Assembly: GCF_000775615.1 (NCBI RefSeq)
Contig: NZ_AVPG01000013.1
Span: 21,192 to 85,191, forward strand
From: Pontibacillus litoralis JSM 072002
Lineage (GTDB): Bacteria; Bacillota; Bacilli; Bacillales; BH030062
Length of the DNA: 64,000 nucleotides
Direction of reading: 5' to 3'
Shown: in pieces, positions 18,993 through 30,670 of the stretch
Layout of the letters: each line of letters opens with the position of its first letter
Position numbering within the stretch: the stretch's first letter is position 1
The notes under the pieces: generated by a model
Told to the model about the DNA's origin: nothing
The model's input: only the letters and a program-made list of their open reading frames with translations
Database searches by the model: none
Position numbers and translations under genes: made by a program

Positions 18993-20279
18993 TTAAGCAT
19001 TCTGCGTTTGTTCTATTTCGGATTCTGTCATTTGTTCGCGCCAAATGTTCGCACCAAGTGATTGTAATTTCTCTACAAGATGCTCATAGCCACGATCAAT
19101 ATGTTCTAGACCGGATACTTCCGTTATTCCGTTTGCTAACAAACCCGCGACAACGAGAGCTGCTCCAGCCCTTAAATCGCTTGCTTTCACTTTCGCTCCC
19201 TCTAAATGCACTGGACCATTTACAATAGCAGAGCTACTCTCCACTTTAATATCAGCATTCATTCTTCGAAGCTCGTCAATATGTTTAAACCTAGCGCTAT
19301 AAATCGTATCTGTTACAACACCTGTCCCTTTCGCTTGCGTTAATAAAGATGTGAAAGGTTGTTGTAAATCTGTTGGAAAGCCTGGATATACGAGCGTTTT
19401 AATATCAACACTTTTTAAAGCATTCGAGCTACTAATTAAAAGTTGATCGTCTTTCGTGTCAATGGAGACACCCATTTCTCTCAACTTAGCTATTAACGAT
19501 TCCAAATGCTGTGGAATGACGTTATCAATAATTACATTATCTCCTTGCGCTGCTGCCATAATGGTGTATGTCCCTGCTTCAATTCTGTCAGGGATAATTG
19601 TATGACGACAACCATTTAACGATTCCACACCTTCAATACGAATCACGTCTGTACCTGCACCTTTAATTTTTGCTCCCATGCTCGATAATAGTGTGGCTAC
19701 ATCAATGATTTCTGGTTCTTTTGCAGCATTTTCAATGAGCGTTTTTCCCTTTGCACGAACGGCTGCAAGCATAATGTTAATTGTAGCTCCAACACTAACA
19801 ACGTCTAGATATATACGAGCGCCACGTAACTCTTCTGCTCGTAAATAAATGGCACCTTGTTCGTTCGTAACCTCTGCACCTAACGCTTCAAATCCTTTAA
19901 TATGCTGATCGATTGGACGTGGACCTAAATGACATCCACCTGGCAACCCGATGACAGCTTTTTTGAATCGTCCGAGCATCGCTCCCATAAAATAATAGGA
20001 AGCACGTAATTTCTTCACTTTCCCGTTCGGAAGAGGCATAGAGAACATATTCGATGGATCAATATAAATATCCTGCCCATCTTTTTTCACAGTTCCACCT
20101 ATCTCTTCTAACAAAACACTTAATGTATCAACATCAGAAATGTTCGGTAACCCTTCAATAGTGACTGGAGATTCTGCTAGTATGGATGCTGGTAATAATG
20201 CAACCGCACTATTCTTGGCACCACTTACACGCACTGTCCCTTTTAAAGAGTGACCTCCTTCAATAAGCAGCTTTTCCAT
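18993..20279 (-). CDS. murA: UDP-GlcNAc 1-carboxyvinyltransferase (MurAB/MurZ type)
   Basis: First committed step of peptidoglycan precursor synthesis, using PEP and UDP-GlcNAc; the target of fosfomycin. The 428-residue protein has the EPSP-synthase fold with [10 protein letters not shown] near residue 20 and the catalytic Cys116 in [16 protein letters not shown], so it should be fosfomycin sensitive. Context (between glpX and tal) indicates the second paralogue MurAB of bacilli rather than MurAA. The start is the ATG after AAGGGAG; an upstream extension of ten codons overlaps that site. Confidence 0.95.
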   Translation of the reverse strand: MEKLLIEGGHSLKGTVRVSGAKNSAVALLPASILAESPVTIEGLPNISDVDTLSVLLEEIGGTVKKDGQDIYIDPSNMFSMPLPNGKVKKLRASYYFMGAMLGRFKKAVIGLPGGCHLGPRPIDQHIKGFEALGAEVTNEQGAIYLRAEELRGARIYLDVVSVGATINIMLAAVRAKGKTLIENAAKEPEIIDVATLLSSMGAKIKGAGTDVIRIEGVESLNGCRHTIIPDRIEAGTYTIMAAAQGDNVIIDNVIPQHLESLIAKLREMGVSIDTKDDQLLISSSNALKSVDIKTLVYPGFPTDLQQPFTSLLTQAKGTGVVTDTIYSARFKHIDELRRMNADIKVESSSAIVNGPVHLEGAKVKASDLRAGAALVVAGLLANGITEVSGLEHIDRGYEHLVEKLQSLGANIWREQMTESEIEQTQNA

Positions 20280-20350
20280 TTTGGACTCCCTTCTATCTAG
20301 GTAAACCAATGCTTTCCACGCTTATTTTACACGTTTTTTCCAACTATATA

Positions 20351-20992
20351 CTATTTTTGTTTATTCCAATCCGATAGAAACTTCTCAATACCCGCATCTG
20401 TTAACGGATGATGGACAAGCTGTTTTAGTACTTTAGCTGGTAACGTAGCAATGTGCGCCCCATTTAACGCTGCATCTGTTACGTGAATTGGGTGACGAAC
20501 AGATGCTGCAATGATTTCTGTTTCTATGGCGTGACGGTCAAATATCTCTGCAATTTGAGCTACTAAATGCATGCCGTCTTGTCCGATATCATCTAATCTT
20601 CCTAAGAAAGGAGATACATATGTTGCCCCTGCACGAGCTGCAAGTAATGCTTGGTTAGCGGAGAAAATAAGGGTCACATTCGTTTTAATATTTAAAGCAG
20701 ATAATTGCTTGACTGCCTTTAGTCCTTCTAAAGTCATCGGCACTTTCACCGTAATATTCGGCGCAATAGCTGCTAATTCTTTCCCCTCTTTCACCATACC
20801 TTCTGCATCTTCTGCAATCACTTCTGCACTAATGGAGCCATCGACCTCTTGAGCGATCTCTTTTAATCGATCGTGGAACGAAATATTTTCCTTCGCTACT
20901 AATGATGGGTTTGTTGTAACACCAGCAATAATCCCTAGCTCATTTGCTTCACGAATATCCTCAATATTTGCCGTATCTATAAAAAATTTCAC
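20351..20992 (-). CDS. tal: Transaldolase, short TalC/FSA type
   Basis: Transfers a dihydroxyacetone unit in the pentose phosphate pathway. The 213-residue TIM barrel has [20 protein letters not shown] at the N-terminus, GVTTNPSL, and the Schiff-base Lys83 in NITVKVPMT. This short subfamily also contains fructose-6-phosphate aldolases, so the reaction is assigned from context (ywjH of B. subtilis). GTG start ten bases after AAAGGAGG. Confidence 0.92.
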   Translation of the reverse strand: MKFFIDTANIEDIREANELGIIAGVTTNPSLVAKENISFHDRLKEIAQEVDGSISAEVIAEDAEGMVKEGKELAAIAPNITVKVPMTLEGLKAVKQLSALNIKTNVTLIFSANQALLAARAGATYVSPFLGRLDDIGQDGMHLVAQIAEIFDRHAIETEIIAASVRHPIHVTDAALNGAHIATLPAKVLKQLVHHPLTDAGIEKFLSDWNKQK

Positions 20993-21047
20993 CTTATTTG
21001 TACCTCCTTTAGAATGGTTGCGTTTTCAAGAGTAATGAAAAACATGA

Positions 21048-21071
21048 CTTTTCATCTTTCATGATGAAAAG
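21048..21071 (-). terminator. fbaA terminator
   Basis: CTTTTCATC (21048-21056) pairs perfectly with GATGAAAAG (21063-21071), 6-base loop; a T-rich stretch follows on the minus strand. About 36 bases after the fbaA stop. Confidence 0.65.
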
Positions 21072-21106
21072 CCATATTTCTCTTACTTTTTCAAATCATT
21101 TGCACC

Positions 21107-21970
21107 TTATGCTTTGTTAGAAGAACCAAATTCGCGCATTTTGCCGATTACTGTTTCCTTAATCGCTTCACGACCAGGTCCTAGATATTTACGAGGATCG
21201 AATAGGTCAGGCTTTTCAGCTAGTGCTTCACGAACCGCTTTTGTTTGAGATACTTGGTTCTCCGTGTTAACGTTAATCTTCGCTGTACCGAAACTAATCG
21301 CCTTTTTAATATCAGCTGTTGGGATACCTGTTCCACCATGAAGAACTAGTGGCATATCAAGAAGGTTCATAATCTCTTCCATTCGATCAAAACCAAGGTT
21401 TGGTTCACCTTTATAATGTCCGTGAACAGAACCTAGAGCTGGAGCAAGAACATCAACGTTTGTTGCTTCAACAAGTTGCTTACACTCGGCTGGAATTGCA
21501 TATGCTGCCTCTGCATCTTCCACGATTAAATCATCTTCTTGTCCACCAACACGGCCAAGTTCCGCTTCAACAGAAACACCATGGATGTGAGCTAATTCAA
21601 CCACTTTCTTCGTTTGAGCAATGTTCTCTTCTAGTGGGTCGTGAGAAGCGTCAATCATTACAGATGTAAATCCTGCATGAATAGCTTCTGCACATTTTTC
21701 GAAGCTTGAACCGTGGTCTAAATGGATTGCTACTGGAACTGTAGTACCGTAAGATTCCATTAGTGATTTAACCATTGCAACTACTACGTTAAATCCACCC
21801 ATATAACGACCTGCACCTTCAGATACACCAAGAATTACAGGAGATTGTTCTTCTTCTGCTGCTTGAAGAATTGCTTGAACATATTCAAGGTTGTTTAAGT
21901 TAAATTGACCTACACCGTAGCGTTCTTCTTTTGCCTTTTCTAACATTTCCTTCATTGATACTAGTGGCAT
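21107..21970 (-). CDS. fbaA: Fructose-bisphosphate aldolase class II
   Basis: Zinc-dependent aldolase of glycolysis and gluconeogenesis. The 287 residues include the zinc ligand region [14 protein letters not shown] near 78-90, [30 protein letters not shown] and VLHGGTGIP. Length and motifs are those of Bacillus FbaA. AAGGAGG precedes the ATG, and a promoter is visible about 100 bases upstream. Confidence 0.97.
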   Translation of the reverse strand: MPLVSMKEMLEKAKEERYGVGQFNLNNLEYVQAILQAAEEEQSPVILGVSEGAGRYMGGFNVVVAMVKSLMESYGTTVPVAIHLDHGSSFEKCAEAIHAGFTSVMIDASHDPLEENIAQTKKVVELAHIHGVSVEAELGRVGGQEDDLIVEDAEAAYAIPAECKQLVEATNVDVLAPALGSVHGHYKGEPNLGFDRMEEIMNLLDMPLVLHGGTGIPTADIKKAISFGTAKINVNTENQVSQTKAVREALAEKPDLFDPRKYLGPGREAIKETVIGKMREFGSSNKA

Positions 21971-22072
21971 GGACTAGATCCTCCTTTATAATCCTTCATA
22001 CAGAATATGTCAACCATAGCATGTCCTTTTCCAGCTGACATCATTCTTACTATGTACGATTTCCTATCAACA

Positions 22073-22106
22073 AGTATAGCATACCAAGTCCTTACCACTG
22101 GTGCAA
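22073..22106 (-). promoter_or_regulatory. Promoter of fbaA
   Basis: TTGCAC (22101-22106) and TATGCT (22078-22083) are 17 bases apart on the minus strand. An overlapping extended -10, TGCTATACT, ends at 22073 and is an alternative reading of the same promoter. Confidence 0.6.
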
Positions 22107-22151
22107 CATCATCCTATTGAAATAACGCTTACATTCATAAAATTGACGTTT

Positions 22152-22520
22152 TTACCTCTTCACATTGCAAAACTCCGTAATAATCCGTTCAATTTCTTCA
22201 ATGTCAAATGGTTTTGTAATCGTTCCCCTAACATTGCGTGGAAGAGATAGTTCATTCCATTCCATTTGTGTTAAGCCACTCATCATGACTGCTGGAATCG
22301 CATAACCTTCCGCTTCTAATTCTGTTAATACGGTAATGCCGTCTTTAATTGGTAATTTCAGATCAATAAAAATAAAGTCCGGTTCATGTTGTTTCACTTG
22401 CTCAATTGCTTCTTGACCTGTTTTCGCCTCAAATGTTTGGCATCCTTTATTCTTAATGACTTCTTGTAACAAAAAGCGGATGCCAGATTGATCATCTACA
22501 ATTAAAACCCGTTTTCCCAT
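22152..22520 (-). CDS. spo0F: Sporulation phosphorelay response regulator Spo0F
   Basis: Single-domain receiver that takes phosphate from the sporulation kinases and passes it to Spo0B. The 122 residues begin MGKRVLIVDDQSGIRFLL, with the acid pair D10-D11, phosphorylation site Asp53 (FIDLKLP), Ser81 and Lys103 (TKPFDI). DDQSGIR is a Spo0F hallmark, but the 81-100 loop is divergent from the B. subtilis protein. The start is the ATG nine bases after AAGGAGG. Position between fbaA and ywjG/pyrG and an upstream sigma-H promoter support the name. Confidence 0.9.
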   Translation of the reverse strand: MGKRVLIVDDQSGIRFLLQEVIKNKGCQTFEAKTGQEAIEQVKQHEPDFIFIDLKLPIKDGITVLTELEAEGYAIPAVMMSGLTQMEWNELSLPRNVRGTITKPFDIEEIERIITEFCNVKR

Positions 22521-22578
22521 CCATCGCTTCCTCCTTCGCATCATTTTCTCTGTCATAAACTATGCTTTTCTACTTTTA

Positions 22579-22608
22579 TTATTCGATTTGCACCATACGA
22601 ATACCTTC
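22579..22608 (-). promoter_or_regulatory. Candidate sigma-H promoter of spo0F
   Basis: On the minus strand GAAGGTATT (22600-22608), 12 bases, then ATCGAATAA (22579-22587). This fits RNAGGAWWW and RNNGAATWW with one mismatch. spo0F is transcribed by sigma-H in B. subtilis. Confidence 0.55.
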
Positions 22609-22685
22609 TAGTTATTATTTCGAAGTTATTAAGAAATGTGCTATCCTTACATACATATTTATTTAGTACAGGAGGATTATAAATC

Positions 22686-23201
22686 ATGTTAAAAATGTTC
22701 TCAACACAATTAACCGGAACCTTTCAACGTATTAATGAGAAACAAGGGAATCATATAGAAGACGCCGCAAGAGCTTTAGCCCAAGCGATTGTGGGTGATG
22801 GTCATATTTATGTATGCGGTACAGGTGAAATGGTCGCACTACACGATGAAATTGAACAAGGAGCGGAGAAATTACCGAAAACGTCTATTTTCAGAGAGGG
22901 TTTGACGTTAACACCGTTAGACCGCGTAATTGTAGCATCTCGCCATGCTAATGACGAAGCCGCAATCAAACTAACGAAACACATACAAGCTCAAGGAGCA
23001 GAGGTTATCCAAATTTCCTCCACTACGAAAGAAGATAACCCACTCCAACAATTAGCCAATTATCACATCGACACACAAATGACCGGACCAATGCTGCCGT
23101 TTGATATGGAAAGAATAGGCTTCCCTACTTTAATGGGAATGTTATATGTCTATCACGCATTGTACCTAACAACGAAAGAAATCATCTCAGAATACGAATA
23201 A
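22686..23201 (+). CDS. ywjG: YwjG family protein (DUF2529, SIS-like)
   Basis: 171-residue protein of unknown function found between spo0F and pyrG in bacilli. It reads as a sugar-isomerase-like Rossmann fold: GDGHIYVCGTGEM near 37-49 and VIVASRHANDEAA near 82-94. It is the only plus-strand gene in the first 37 kb. AGGAGG lies ten bases before the ATG. The family's substrate is not known. Confidence 0.85.
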   Translation: MLKMFSTQLTGTFQRINEKQGNHIEDAARALAQAIVGDGHIYVCGTGEMVALHDEIEQGAEKLPKTSIFREGLTLTPLDRVIVASRHANDEAAIKLTKHIQAQGAEVIQISSTTKEDNPLQQLANYHIDTQMTGPMLPFDMERIGFPTLMGMLYVYHALYLTTKEIISEYE

Positions 23202-23291
23202 ACAGATTAGAGAAAGACCCGGAATGAGGCTTTCGGACTCGATTGAGGCGCTGCACCTCAAGTATGTGGCTCTTGCTTTTTCAATTACGTA

Positions 23292-23330
23292 AAAAAAGGA
23301 CTGTCCTTTATTCTGGACAAGTCCTTTTTT
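23292..23330. terminator. Bidirectional terminator of ywjG and pyrG
   Basis: A stem (GGACTGTCC with GGACAAGTCC, one bulged A) flanked by A7 and T6 lies three bases beyond the pyrG stop, between the two convergent genes. Confidence 0.9.
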
Positions 23331-23332
23331 AG

Positions 23333-25012
<1,680 letters not shown>

Positions 25013-25080
25013 TTAACCAACATTGTTCAAACCTATGTTCTTCTATAAAAGAATCCCTTGTTTAACACAAAAAATAGAAA

Positions 25081-25111
25081 AGCGCTCCCGTAATTTATTT
25101 ACGAGAGCGCT
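25081..25111 (-). promoter_or_regulatory. pyrG attenuator terminator
   Basis: A 13-bp stem (25081-25093 with 25099-25111, one G-U pair in RNA) with a 5-base loop, then T4CTATT6 on the minus strand. It lies within the pyrG leader, after a transcript start that reads GGGCTC. In B. subtilis the C/U-rich 5' arm of this stem pairs with extra G residues added at the transcript start when CTP is low, which blocks termination. The same parts are present here. Confidence 0.85.
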
Positions 25112-25131
25112 GTTTAACGATCAAAATTTAA

Positions 25132-25173
25132 GAGCCCAAATAAAATAATACTGATATCACTTTATAAAGTCAA
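25132..25173 (-). promoter_or_regulatory. pyrG promoter and GGGCTC initiation site
   Basis: TTGACT (25168-25173), 17 bases, TATTAT (25145-25150), seven bases, then GGGCTC (25137 to 25132) as the likely transcript start on the minus strand. It lies six bases past the end of rpoE's stop codon side of the spacer. Confidence 0.88.
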
Positions 25174-25178
25174 GGTCA

Positions 25179-25658
25179 TTATTTATTATCGTTGTCTTCT
25201 TCATCAATATCTTCGTCATCACCATCGATATGAAAGCCTTCACCAAGCTCATCTTCTTCGTCATCAGCATCTAAATCTAGTTCTTCTACATCTAGATTCA
25301 AATCATCTTCGATAACTTCTTCCTCAATATCCTCTTCCAATTCTTCTTCTTTTTTCGCTTTCTTTTTCTTCTTTACAGGAGCTTGCACTTCTTCAACTTG
25401 TTGTTCCACTGGGTACCAACGCTTCAAGCCCCAAATATTCGAGCCGATAGTCATAAAACGACCGTCTGTATTCATGTACGTAAATAACAGCGCCATGTTG
25501 TCTCGTTTTTGTTGATTATCGAACCCTTTTAGCTCTGCTATTTTATTAAATAATTCATTGAATTGTAACGCCTGCTTCTCATCTGAAAGAATCTCATTCG
25601 CAATTTCAATCATGGACATTTCCGCAACTTCTTCGTGGCTATATTTGTTTAAGCTCAC
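25179..25658 (-). CDS. rpoE: RNA polymerase delta subunit
   Basis: Gram-positive polymerase subunit that raises specificity and recycling. The 159 residues are a folded N-terminal domain (1-90, with WGLKRWYP near 76-83), a lysine patch (KKKKKAKK) and a long acidic disordered tail. Start at GTG 25656-25658 gives MSLNKYSHEEV and an eight-base gap to AAAGGGAG; a GTG three codons earlier overlaps that site. Confidence 0.95.
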   Translation of the reverse strand: MSLNKYSHEEVAEMSMIEIANEILSDEKQALQFNELFNKIAELKGFDNQQKRDNMALLFTYMNTDGRFMTIGSNIWGLKRWYPVEQQVEEVQAPVKKKKKAKKEEELEEDIEEEVIEDDLNLDVEELDLDADDEEDELGEGFHIDGDDEDIDEEDNDNK

Positions 25659-25794
25659 GTCCAGCACTCCCTTTTATATCAAAAATTAGTATACACATAA
25701 CTTGTAATTATAAAATCTTCATCGCTTCAAATCAAGCCTATCATTCATTATAAACAAATACATAGTGATTATGCTAGACATAAACAGAAAAATC

Positions 25795-25837
25795 GGTATC
25801 TACTGTGCTAGAATTGTTTTCTTTCACAGTAGATACC
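25795..25837 (-). terminator. icmF operon terminator
   Basis: A 13-bp perfect stem (25795-25807 with 25825-25837) with a 17-base loop, followed by GATTTTTC on the minus strand, 15 bases after the icmF stop. Confidence 0.85.
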
Positions 25838-25852
25838 TTTTGAAGCAGCACG

Positions 25853-28800
25853 TTACATGTTTCTACGGTATTGTCCTCCTACTTCATATAACGCATTGGT
25901 AATTTGACCAAGACTAGCTACTTTTACCGTTTCCATTAATTCAGCGAAGATATTCCCATTTTGCTTCGCTACTTGTTTAAGGCGTTGCAGCGCATTTTCT
26001 GTTACTTGAGCGTTGCGCTCTTGAAAATCTCGTAATGAATGGATTTGGTGCATTTTTTCTTCTTGAGAAGCGCGGGCAAGCTCCATGGAATCAATATCCT
26101 CTTCAGAAGGTGGATTCGGATTTAAATACGTATTCACACCGATAATCGGTAAGTCTCCGCTATGCTTCTTCCCTTCGTAGTACAACGACTCTTCTTGAAT
26201 CTTACCTCGTTGGTATTGGCGTTCCATCGCACCTAATACACCGCCACGATCGTTCATACGCTCAAATTCTTGTAGTACGGCTTCCTCGACTAAGTGTGTT
26301 AATTCTTCTACGATAAATGACCCTTGTAAGGAGTTTTCGTTTTTTGTTAAACCAAATTCTTTATTAATAATCATTTGAATCGCCATCGCACGGCGCACCG
26401 ATTCTTCCGTCGGGGTTGTAATGGCTTCATCATATGAATTTGTATGCAAGGAATTACAATTATCTTGAATAGCTAGAAGCGCTTGTAATGTTGTACGAAT
26501 ATCATTAAAGTCAATTTCTTGTGCGTGTAAGGAACGACCAGAAGTTTGCACGTGGTATTTCAACTTTTGACTACGTTCGTTGGCGCCGTATTTATCGCGC
26601 ATCACAATCGCCCATATTCTTCTCGCCACTCGGCCAATTACCGTATATTCCGGGTCGAGACCGTTTGAGAAAAAGAATGATAAGTTGGGCGCGAATTTAT
26701 TAATATCCATCCCTCTACTTAAATAGTATTCTACGTAAGTAAAGCCATTTGCTAACGTAAAGGCTAACTGTGTAATCGGATTTGCACCAGCTTCAGCAAT
26801 ATGGTAGCCAGAAATGGAGACGGAGTAATAATTTTTTACGTCGTGATCAATGAAGTATTGCTGAATATCTCCCATCATACGTAAAGCGAATTCTGTGGAG
26901 AAAATACACGTATTCTGTCCTTGGTCCTCTTTCAGTATATCTGCTTGGACGGTGCCACGTACAACGGATATCGTTTCTGCCTTTATGCGATCACGTTCTT
27001 CTTGATTCGGCTCTCTACCTTCTTGCTTTTTAAACATTTCTATCTGTTGATCGATGGCAGTATTGAAGAACATTGCCAAAATAATCGGTGCTGGACCATT
27101 AATCGTCATCGATACAGATGTAGTTGGATGGCACAAGTCAAACCCTGCATAGAGCTTCTGCATATCGTCTAATGTACAAATTGAGACGCCACTTTCACCA
27201 ACTTTACCGTAAATGTCTGGCCGTTCATCAGGGTCTTCACCGTATAAAGTAACAGAATCAAAAGCCGTACTTAACCGCTTCGCAGCTTCGCCTTCCGATA
27301 AATAGTGAAAACGACGGTTCGTGCGATCAGGGGTGCCTTCACCAGCAAATTGGCGCGTTGGGTCTTCCCCTTTTCGTTTAAATGGAAATACTCCTGCTGT
27401 GAATGGGAAGGCTCCTGGAATATTTTCGCGTAACACCCAAAGTAAACGGTCACCCCAGTCATGATAGGTTGGTAAAGCGACCTTCGGAATTTGTAACCCC
27501 GATAGACTTTCCGTCGTTAAATCAATAGTAATTTCTTTATTACGGACCGCATACGTCATTACTTCTTGGCTATATCGATGCTTTAAATCATCCCATTGCT
27601 CTAGTGTTTGTTTGTGGTTAGGATCTAATTGATGTTCATAGTGCGCGGCAGTTGTTAGGAGTTGTTGTTTCATCGTTTCTTCTTCTATTAGATTGGCTGA
27701 TTTTGTAAGTTGGTACCATTTTCTCGCTTTATCACTTTGTTCTTCTGCCTTCTCGTGATAATGGTGAACCGTTTGCACGATATCACGTAAATATTGCTGT
27801 CTTTCTGGCGGAATAATTAAATTCTGCTTTTCCACATTCGTCACACGCTCAAATGGCGTTGACTCCTCCCAACCATATTTATCATTAATGAGGTCAACTA
27901 ATGCAGCAAATAGCGTGTTCGTTCCTGGGTCGTTAAACTGACTAGCAATGGTTCCGTAGATAGGGAAGGTTGTTTGGTCTTCATGAAAGAGCATATGGCT
28001 ACGTTCGTATTGTTTGCGGACTTGGCGTAATGCGTCGGCGGAGCCTTTTTGTTCAAATTTATTAATAACAATAAAGTCTGCATAGTCAATCATATCAATT
28101 TTCTCTAATTGGGAAGGTGCTCCAAATTCTGCAGTCATGACGTACATAGATAAATCCGTTACATCGGTAACAGCCGCATCTCCTTGCCCAATCCCACTCG
28201 TTTCAACAACAATAAGGTCAAACCCTGCCGCTTTTACAACCTGAATGGCTTCATCAATCGACTTGGATAGTTCACTACGAGAGTCTCTCGTTGCCAACGA
28301 ACGCATATACACTCGATCAGAGAAAATGGCGTTCATACGAATCCTGTCCCCAAGCAGTGCCCCGCCAGTCTTTCTCTTCGTTGGGTCTACAGACAGAATC
28401 GCCACTTTACGTTCAGGAATTTCATTAAGAAAACGACGAATTAGTTCATCTGTTAAGGAGCTTTTACCGGCTCCACCCGTTCCTGTAATACCTAGTACAG
28501 GAATCGATTTCGTTTGTTGCTCTAACAGTTTTTCCACTGCTGCAGCTGGTTCGGTTTCATGAATAGTCGTATTTTCCGTATACGTAATGAATCGAGCAAT
28601 GGCTTGACTATCTCCTTGTTGCAATTGCTGCATATGTTGCTCAACATGCAATGGTGGTTGAAAATCGCACGCTTCTATCATTTGATTGATCATTCCTTGT
28701 AGCCCGTACTCACGCCCATCCTCAGGGGAGAAGATTCGAGCTACTCCGTAATCATGGAGTTCTTTAATTTCACGCGGGATAATTACGCCTCCGCCACCTC

Positions 28801-29092
28801 CATAGACACGAATGTGATCTGCCCCTTTTGCTTTCAACAAATCAATCATGTACTTGAAATACTCCACATGACCTCCTTGATAGGAAGACATCGCTATACC
28901 TTGAGCATCTTCTTGAATGGCTGCATTGACAACTTCTTCTACAGAACGGTTATGCCCTAAATGAATAACCTCCGCCCCACTCGCTTGTAAAATGCGTCGC
29001 ATAATATTAATAGAAGCGTCATGACCATCGAATAAACTTGAAGCGGTAACAAACCTGACAGCATGCTTCGGTTGATACTTTTCTGTTTCCAT
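25853..29092 (-). CDS. icmF: Fused isobutyryl-CoA mutase IcmF
   Basis: Adenosylcobalamin enzyme that interconverts isobutyryl-CoA and n-butyryl-CoA (and in some members isovaleryl and pivalyl forms). The 1079 residues are one chain: B12-binding domain (about 10-140, cobalt ligand His24 in DGHDASIN), a MeaI-type G-protein domain (about 195-410, P-loop GTGGAGKS at 204-211), a linker, and the mutase barrel (about 530-1079, [10 protein letters not shown] at 565-574). The G domain loads and protects the cofactor. Last gene of the thl operon, one base after the TetR gene. Substrate range cannot be fixed without alignment. Confidence 0.95.
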   Translation of the reverse strand: METEKYQPKHAVRFVTASSLFDGHDASINIMRRILQASGAEVIHLGHNRSVEEVVNAAIQEDAQGIAMSSYQGGHVEYFKYMIDLLKAKGADHIRVYGGGGGVIIPREIKELHDYGVARIFSPEDGREYGLQGMINQMIEACDFQPPLHVEQHMQQLQQGDSQAIARFITYTENTTIHETEPAAAVEKLLEQQTKSIPVLGITGTGGAGKSSLTDELIRRFLNEIPERKVAILSVDPTKRKTGGALLGDRIRMNAIFSDRVYMRSLATRDSRSELSKSIDEAIQVVKAAGFDLIVVETSGIGQGDAAVTDVTDLSMYVMTAEFGAPSQLEKIDMIDYADFIVINKFEQKGSADALRQVRKQYERSHMLFHEDQTTFPIYGTIASQFNDPGTNTLFAALVDLINDKYGWEESTPFERVTNVEKQNLIIPPERQQYLRDIVQTVHHYHEKAEEQSDKARKWYQLTKSANLIEEETMKQQLLTTAAHYEHQLDPNHKQTLEQWDDLKHRYSQEVMTYAVRNKEITIDLTTESLSGLQIPKVALPTYHDWGDRLLWVLRENIPGAFPFTAGVFPFKRKGEDPTRQFAGEGTPDRTNRRFHYLSEGEAAKRLSTAFDSVTLYGEDPDERPDIYGKVGESGVSICTLDDMQKLYAGFDLCHPTTSVSMTINGPAPIILAMFFNTAIDQQIEMFKKQEGREPNQEERDRIKAETISVVRGTVQADILKEDQGQNTCIFSTEFALRMMGDIQQYFIDHDVKNYYSVSISGYHIAEAGANPITQLAFTLANGFTYVEYYLSRGMDINKFAPNLSFFFSNGLDPEYTVIGRVARRIWAIVMRDKYGANERSQKLKYHVQTSGRSLHAQEIDFNDIRTTLQALLAIQDNCNSLHTNSYDEAITTPTEESVRRAMAIQMIINKEFGLTKNENSLQGSFIVEELTHLVEEAVLQEFERMNDRGGVLGAMERQYQRGKIQEESLYYEGKKHSGDLPIIGVNTYLNPNPPSEEDIDSMELARASQEEKMHQIHSLRDFQERNAQVTENALQRLKQVAKQNGNIFAELMETVKVASLGQITNALYEVGGQYRRNM

Positions 29093-29093
29093 C

Positions 29094-29711
29094 TCATTTC
29101 CCCCTCGTTATGGACAAACCGTGAAACAAATAATGTAATTGCCGATTTGTATAAGCTTCTAACGAAAATTGTTTGTGCAAAATCCAGCGCCTGAATCCCC
29201 ACATTTGCCCCTGAATAAAAATATTGTTGGCTAATAACTTTACATCTTCTTCTGTCATTTCATTAGGAAAACTTCTTTTGATGACGTGTTCAAATAGTTC
29301 TAACATGTCTCTTTCTTTATTTAACACATATTCCTGTGCATCCTTTGACAACGATTTCACTTCTTGGTACATGACAACAACTTCATCTTGCATGTCATCC
29401 ATCAGTTGAAAATATGCAGATATCGCCTCTTTCAAGCTGTATTCATCCATGTTATCCATATCAATTTTCTTACCCATCTGGTCCTTGACCCGTTCATAAA
29501 TATAGTCACATACAAGGAATAACACATCTTCCTTCGTGCGAATGTATTCATACAACGTTCCAATGCTAAAACCGGAAGCTTTCGCGATTTCTCTCGTCGT
29601 CGTTTTATGAAACCCTTTCTCTTTAAAAAGTGACACAGCGCCTTTAATCATTTGATCGCGTCTCACCTTAATTAGTCGTTCATCTTTAATGGAAGAAGGT
29701 ACTTTTTTCAT
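29094..29711 (-). CDS. TetR family regulator of the acyl-CoA operon
   Basis: 205-residue DNA-binding repressor. The N-terminal helix-turn-helix (about 22-65) has the pattern [27 protein letters not shown], followed by a helical ligand domain. It is embedded in the operon between meaB (4-bp ATGA overlap) and icmF, so it probably senses an acyl-CoA made or used by these enzymes and controls its own operon. A candidate operator (35124-35137) overlaps the thl promoter. It resembles the FadR/YsiA group in style, but identity is not established. Confidence 0.88.
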   Translation of the reverse strand: MKKVPSSIKDERLIKVRRDQMIKGAVSLFKEKGFHKTTTREIAKASGFSIGTLYEYIRTKEDVLFLVCDYIYERVKDQMGKKIDMDNMDEYSLKEAISAYFQLMDDMQDEVVVMYQEVKSLSKDAQEYVLNKERDMLELFEHVIKRSFPNEMTEEDVKLLANNIFIQGQMWGFRRWILHKQFSLEAYTNRQLHYLFHGLSITRGK

Positions 29712-30655
29712 CGGTCATGACCTCCCTTTAGCTTCCATTGCGTTAGCAAATGCTTAGCCGTACTATATGGATCCTCTTCAGCATGCGTAATCGATTTAAT
29801 CTTATCTGAATCGCTTTCAATAAAGTGTTTCACCGATTGCCATAGCTCTTCACGTATCACATCATATACTTCATAGACGAACTGTTGCTTCCTTCGTTTA
29901 TCTCCTTGTGCTGTATCGTGTAAAAAGTGTTCATGTTCCTTAAGATGTTGCCAAAATTGTTCCATGCCTTTGTTCTCTGTACTAACGGTTTCAACAATTG
30001 GTGGATACCAATCATTTGAATGACTAATCAATAGAAATTCTTCTAATTGTGTTTTCAACTTCCTAACTCCTGGCAAATCGGCTTTATTGACGACAAATAA
30101 ATCCGCGATTTCCATAATACCTGCTTTAAAAATTTGCAATACGTCTCCGCTATTCGGGGTAAGCACGACAGCGGTAGTATCTACAATTTTCATAATATCA
30201 AGCTCTGATTGGCCGACACCGACTGTTTCTACTAGAATGACATCAAAGCCAAAAGCATCACATACACGTAAGGAGTCTTTCGTAGCTCTTGACAATCCTC
30301 CTAAACTCCCTCTCGTTGCCATACTGCGAATGTAAACGCCTGGATCCGTGAAATGCTCGTTCATTCTTACTCGGTCACCTAGTAAAGCACCGCCGCTGAA
30401 CGGACTTGTTGGATCAACAGCGATTACAGCTACAGTTAAATCCTGCTTTCGCAAATAAGCAATCATTCGGTTTACGAGAGAGCTTTTGCCTGCACCTGGA
30501 GAACCAGTAATTCCGATATAATGTGCATTCTTTCTAGTGGCGTACAAATCACTTAATAGCTGTAATTTATCAGGGTGATCGTTTTCCATCCATGTAATCC
30601 CTCGAGCTAGTGCCCGCAGGTCCTTTTGTTGTATCCGCTCAGCAAGCTCATGCAT
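29708..30655 (-). CDS. meaB: MeaB-type GTPase, B12 mutase chaperone
   Basis: G3E GTPase that gates cofactor delivery to acyl-CoA mutases; older annotation calls it ArgK/LAO transporter kinase. The 315 residues have the P-loop GITGSPGAGKSS near 49-60, the switch region [20 protein letters not shown] and VETVGVGQSE, and NKADLP. It overlaps the TetR gene by 4 bp and follows the acyl-CoA dehydrogenase by 15 bp. IcmF already contains its own G domain, so this stand-alone copy may serve a methylmalonyl-CoA mutase not in the window. Confidence 0.93.
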   Translation of the reverse strand: MHELAERIQQKDLRALARGITWMENDHPDKLQLLSDLYATRKNAHYIGITGSPGAGKSSLVNRMIAYLRKQDLTVAVIAVDPTSPFSGGALLGDRVRMNEHFTDPGVYIRSMATRGSLGGLSRATKDSLRVCDAFGFDVILVETVGVGQSELDIMKIVDTTAVVLTPNSGDVLQIFKAGIMEIADLFVVNKADLPGVRKLKTQLEEFLLISHSNDWYPPIVETVSTENKGMEQFWQHLKEHEHFLHDTAQGDKRRKQQFVYEVYDVIREELWQSVKHFIESDSDKIKSITHAEEDPYSTAKHLLTQWKLKGGHDR

Positions 30656-30670
30656 GACTAGTCTTCCTTT

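Noticed and set aside
21985..22013. Second promoter for fbaA (TTGACA, 17 bases, TATAAA)
   Set aside because: Its -10 overlaps the fbaA ribosome site, so its transcript would lack that site.
23203..23285. GC-richer spacer with TTGAGG...CCTCAA repeat after ywjG
   Set aside because: Only a 6-bp stem, with no T-run and no second copy noticed; nothing to name.
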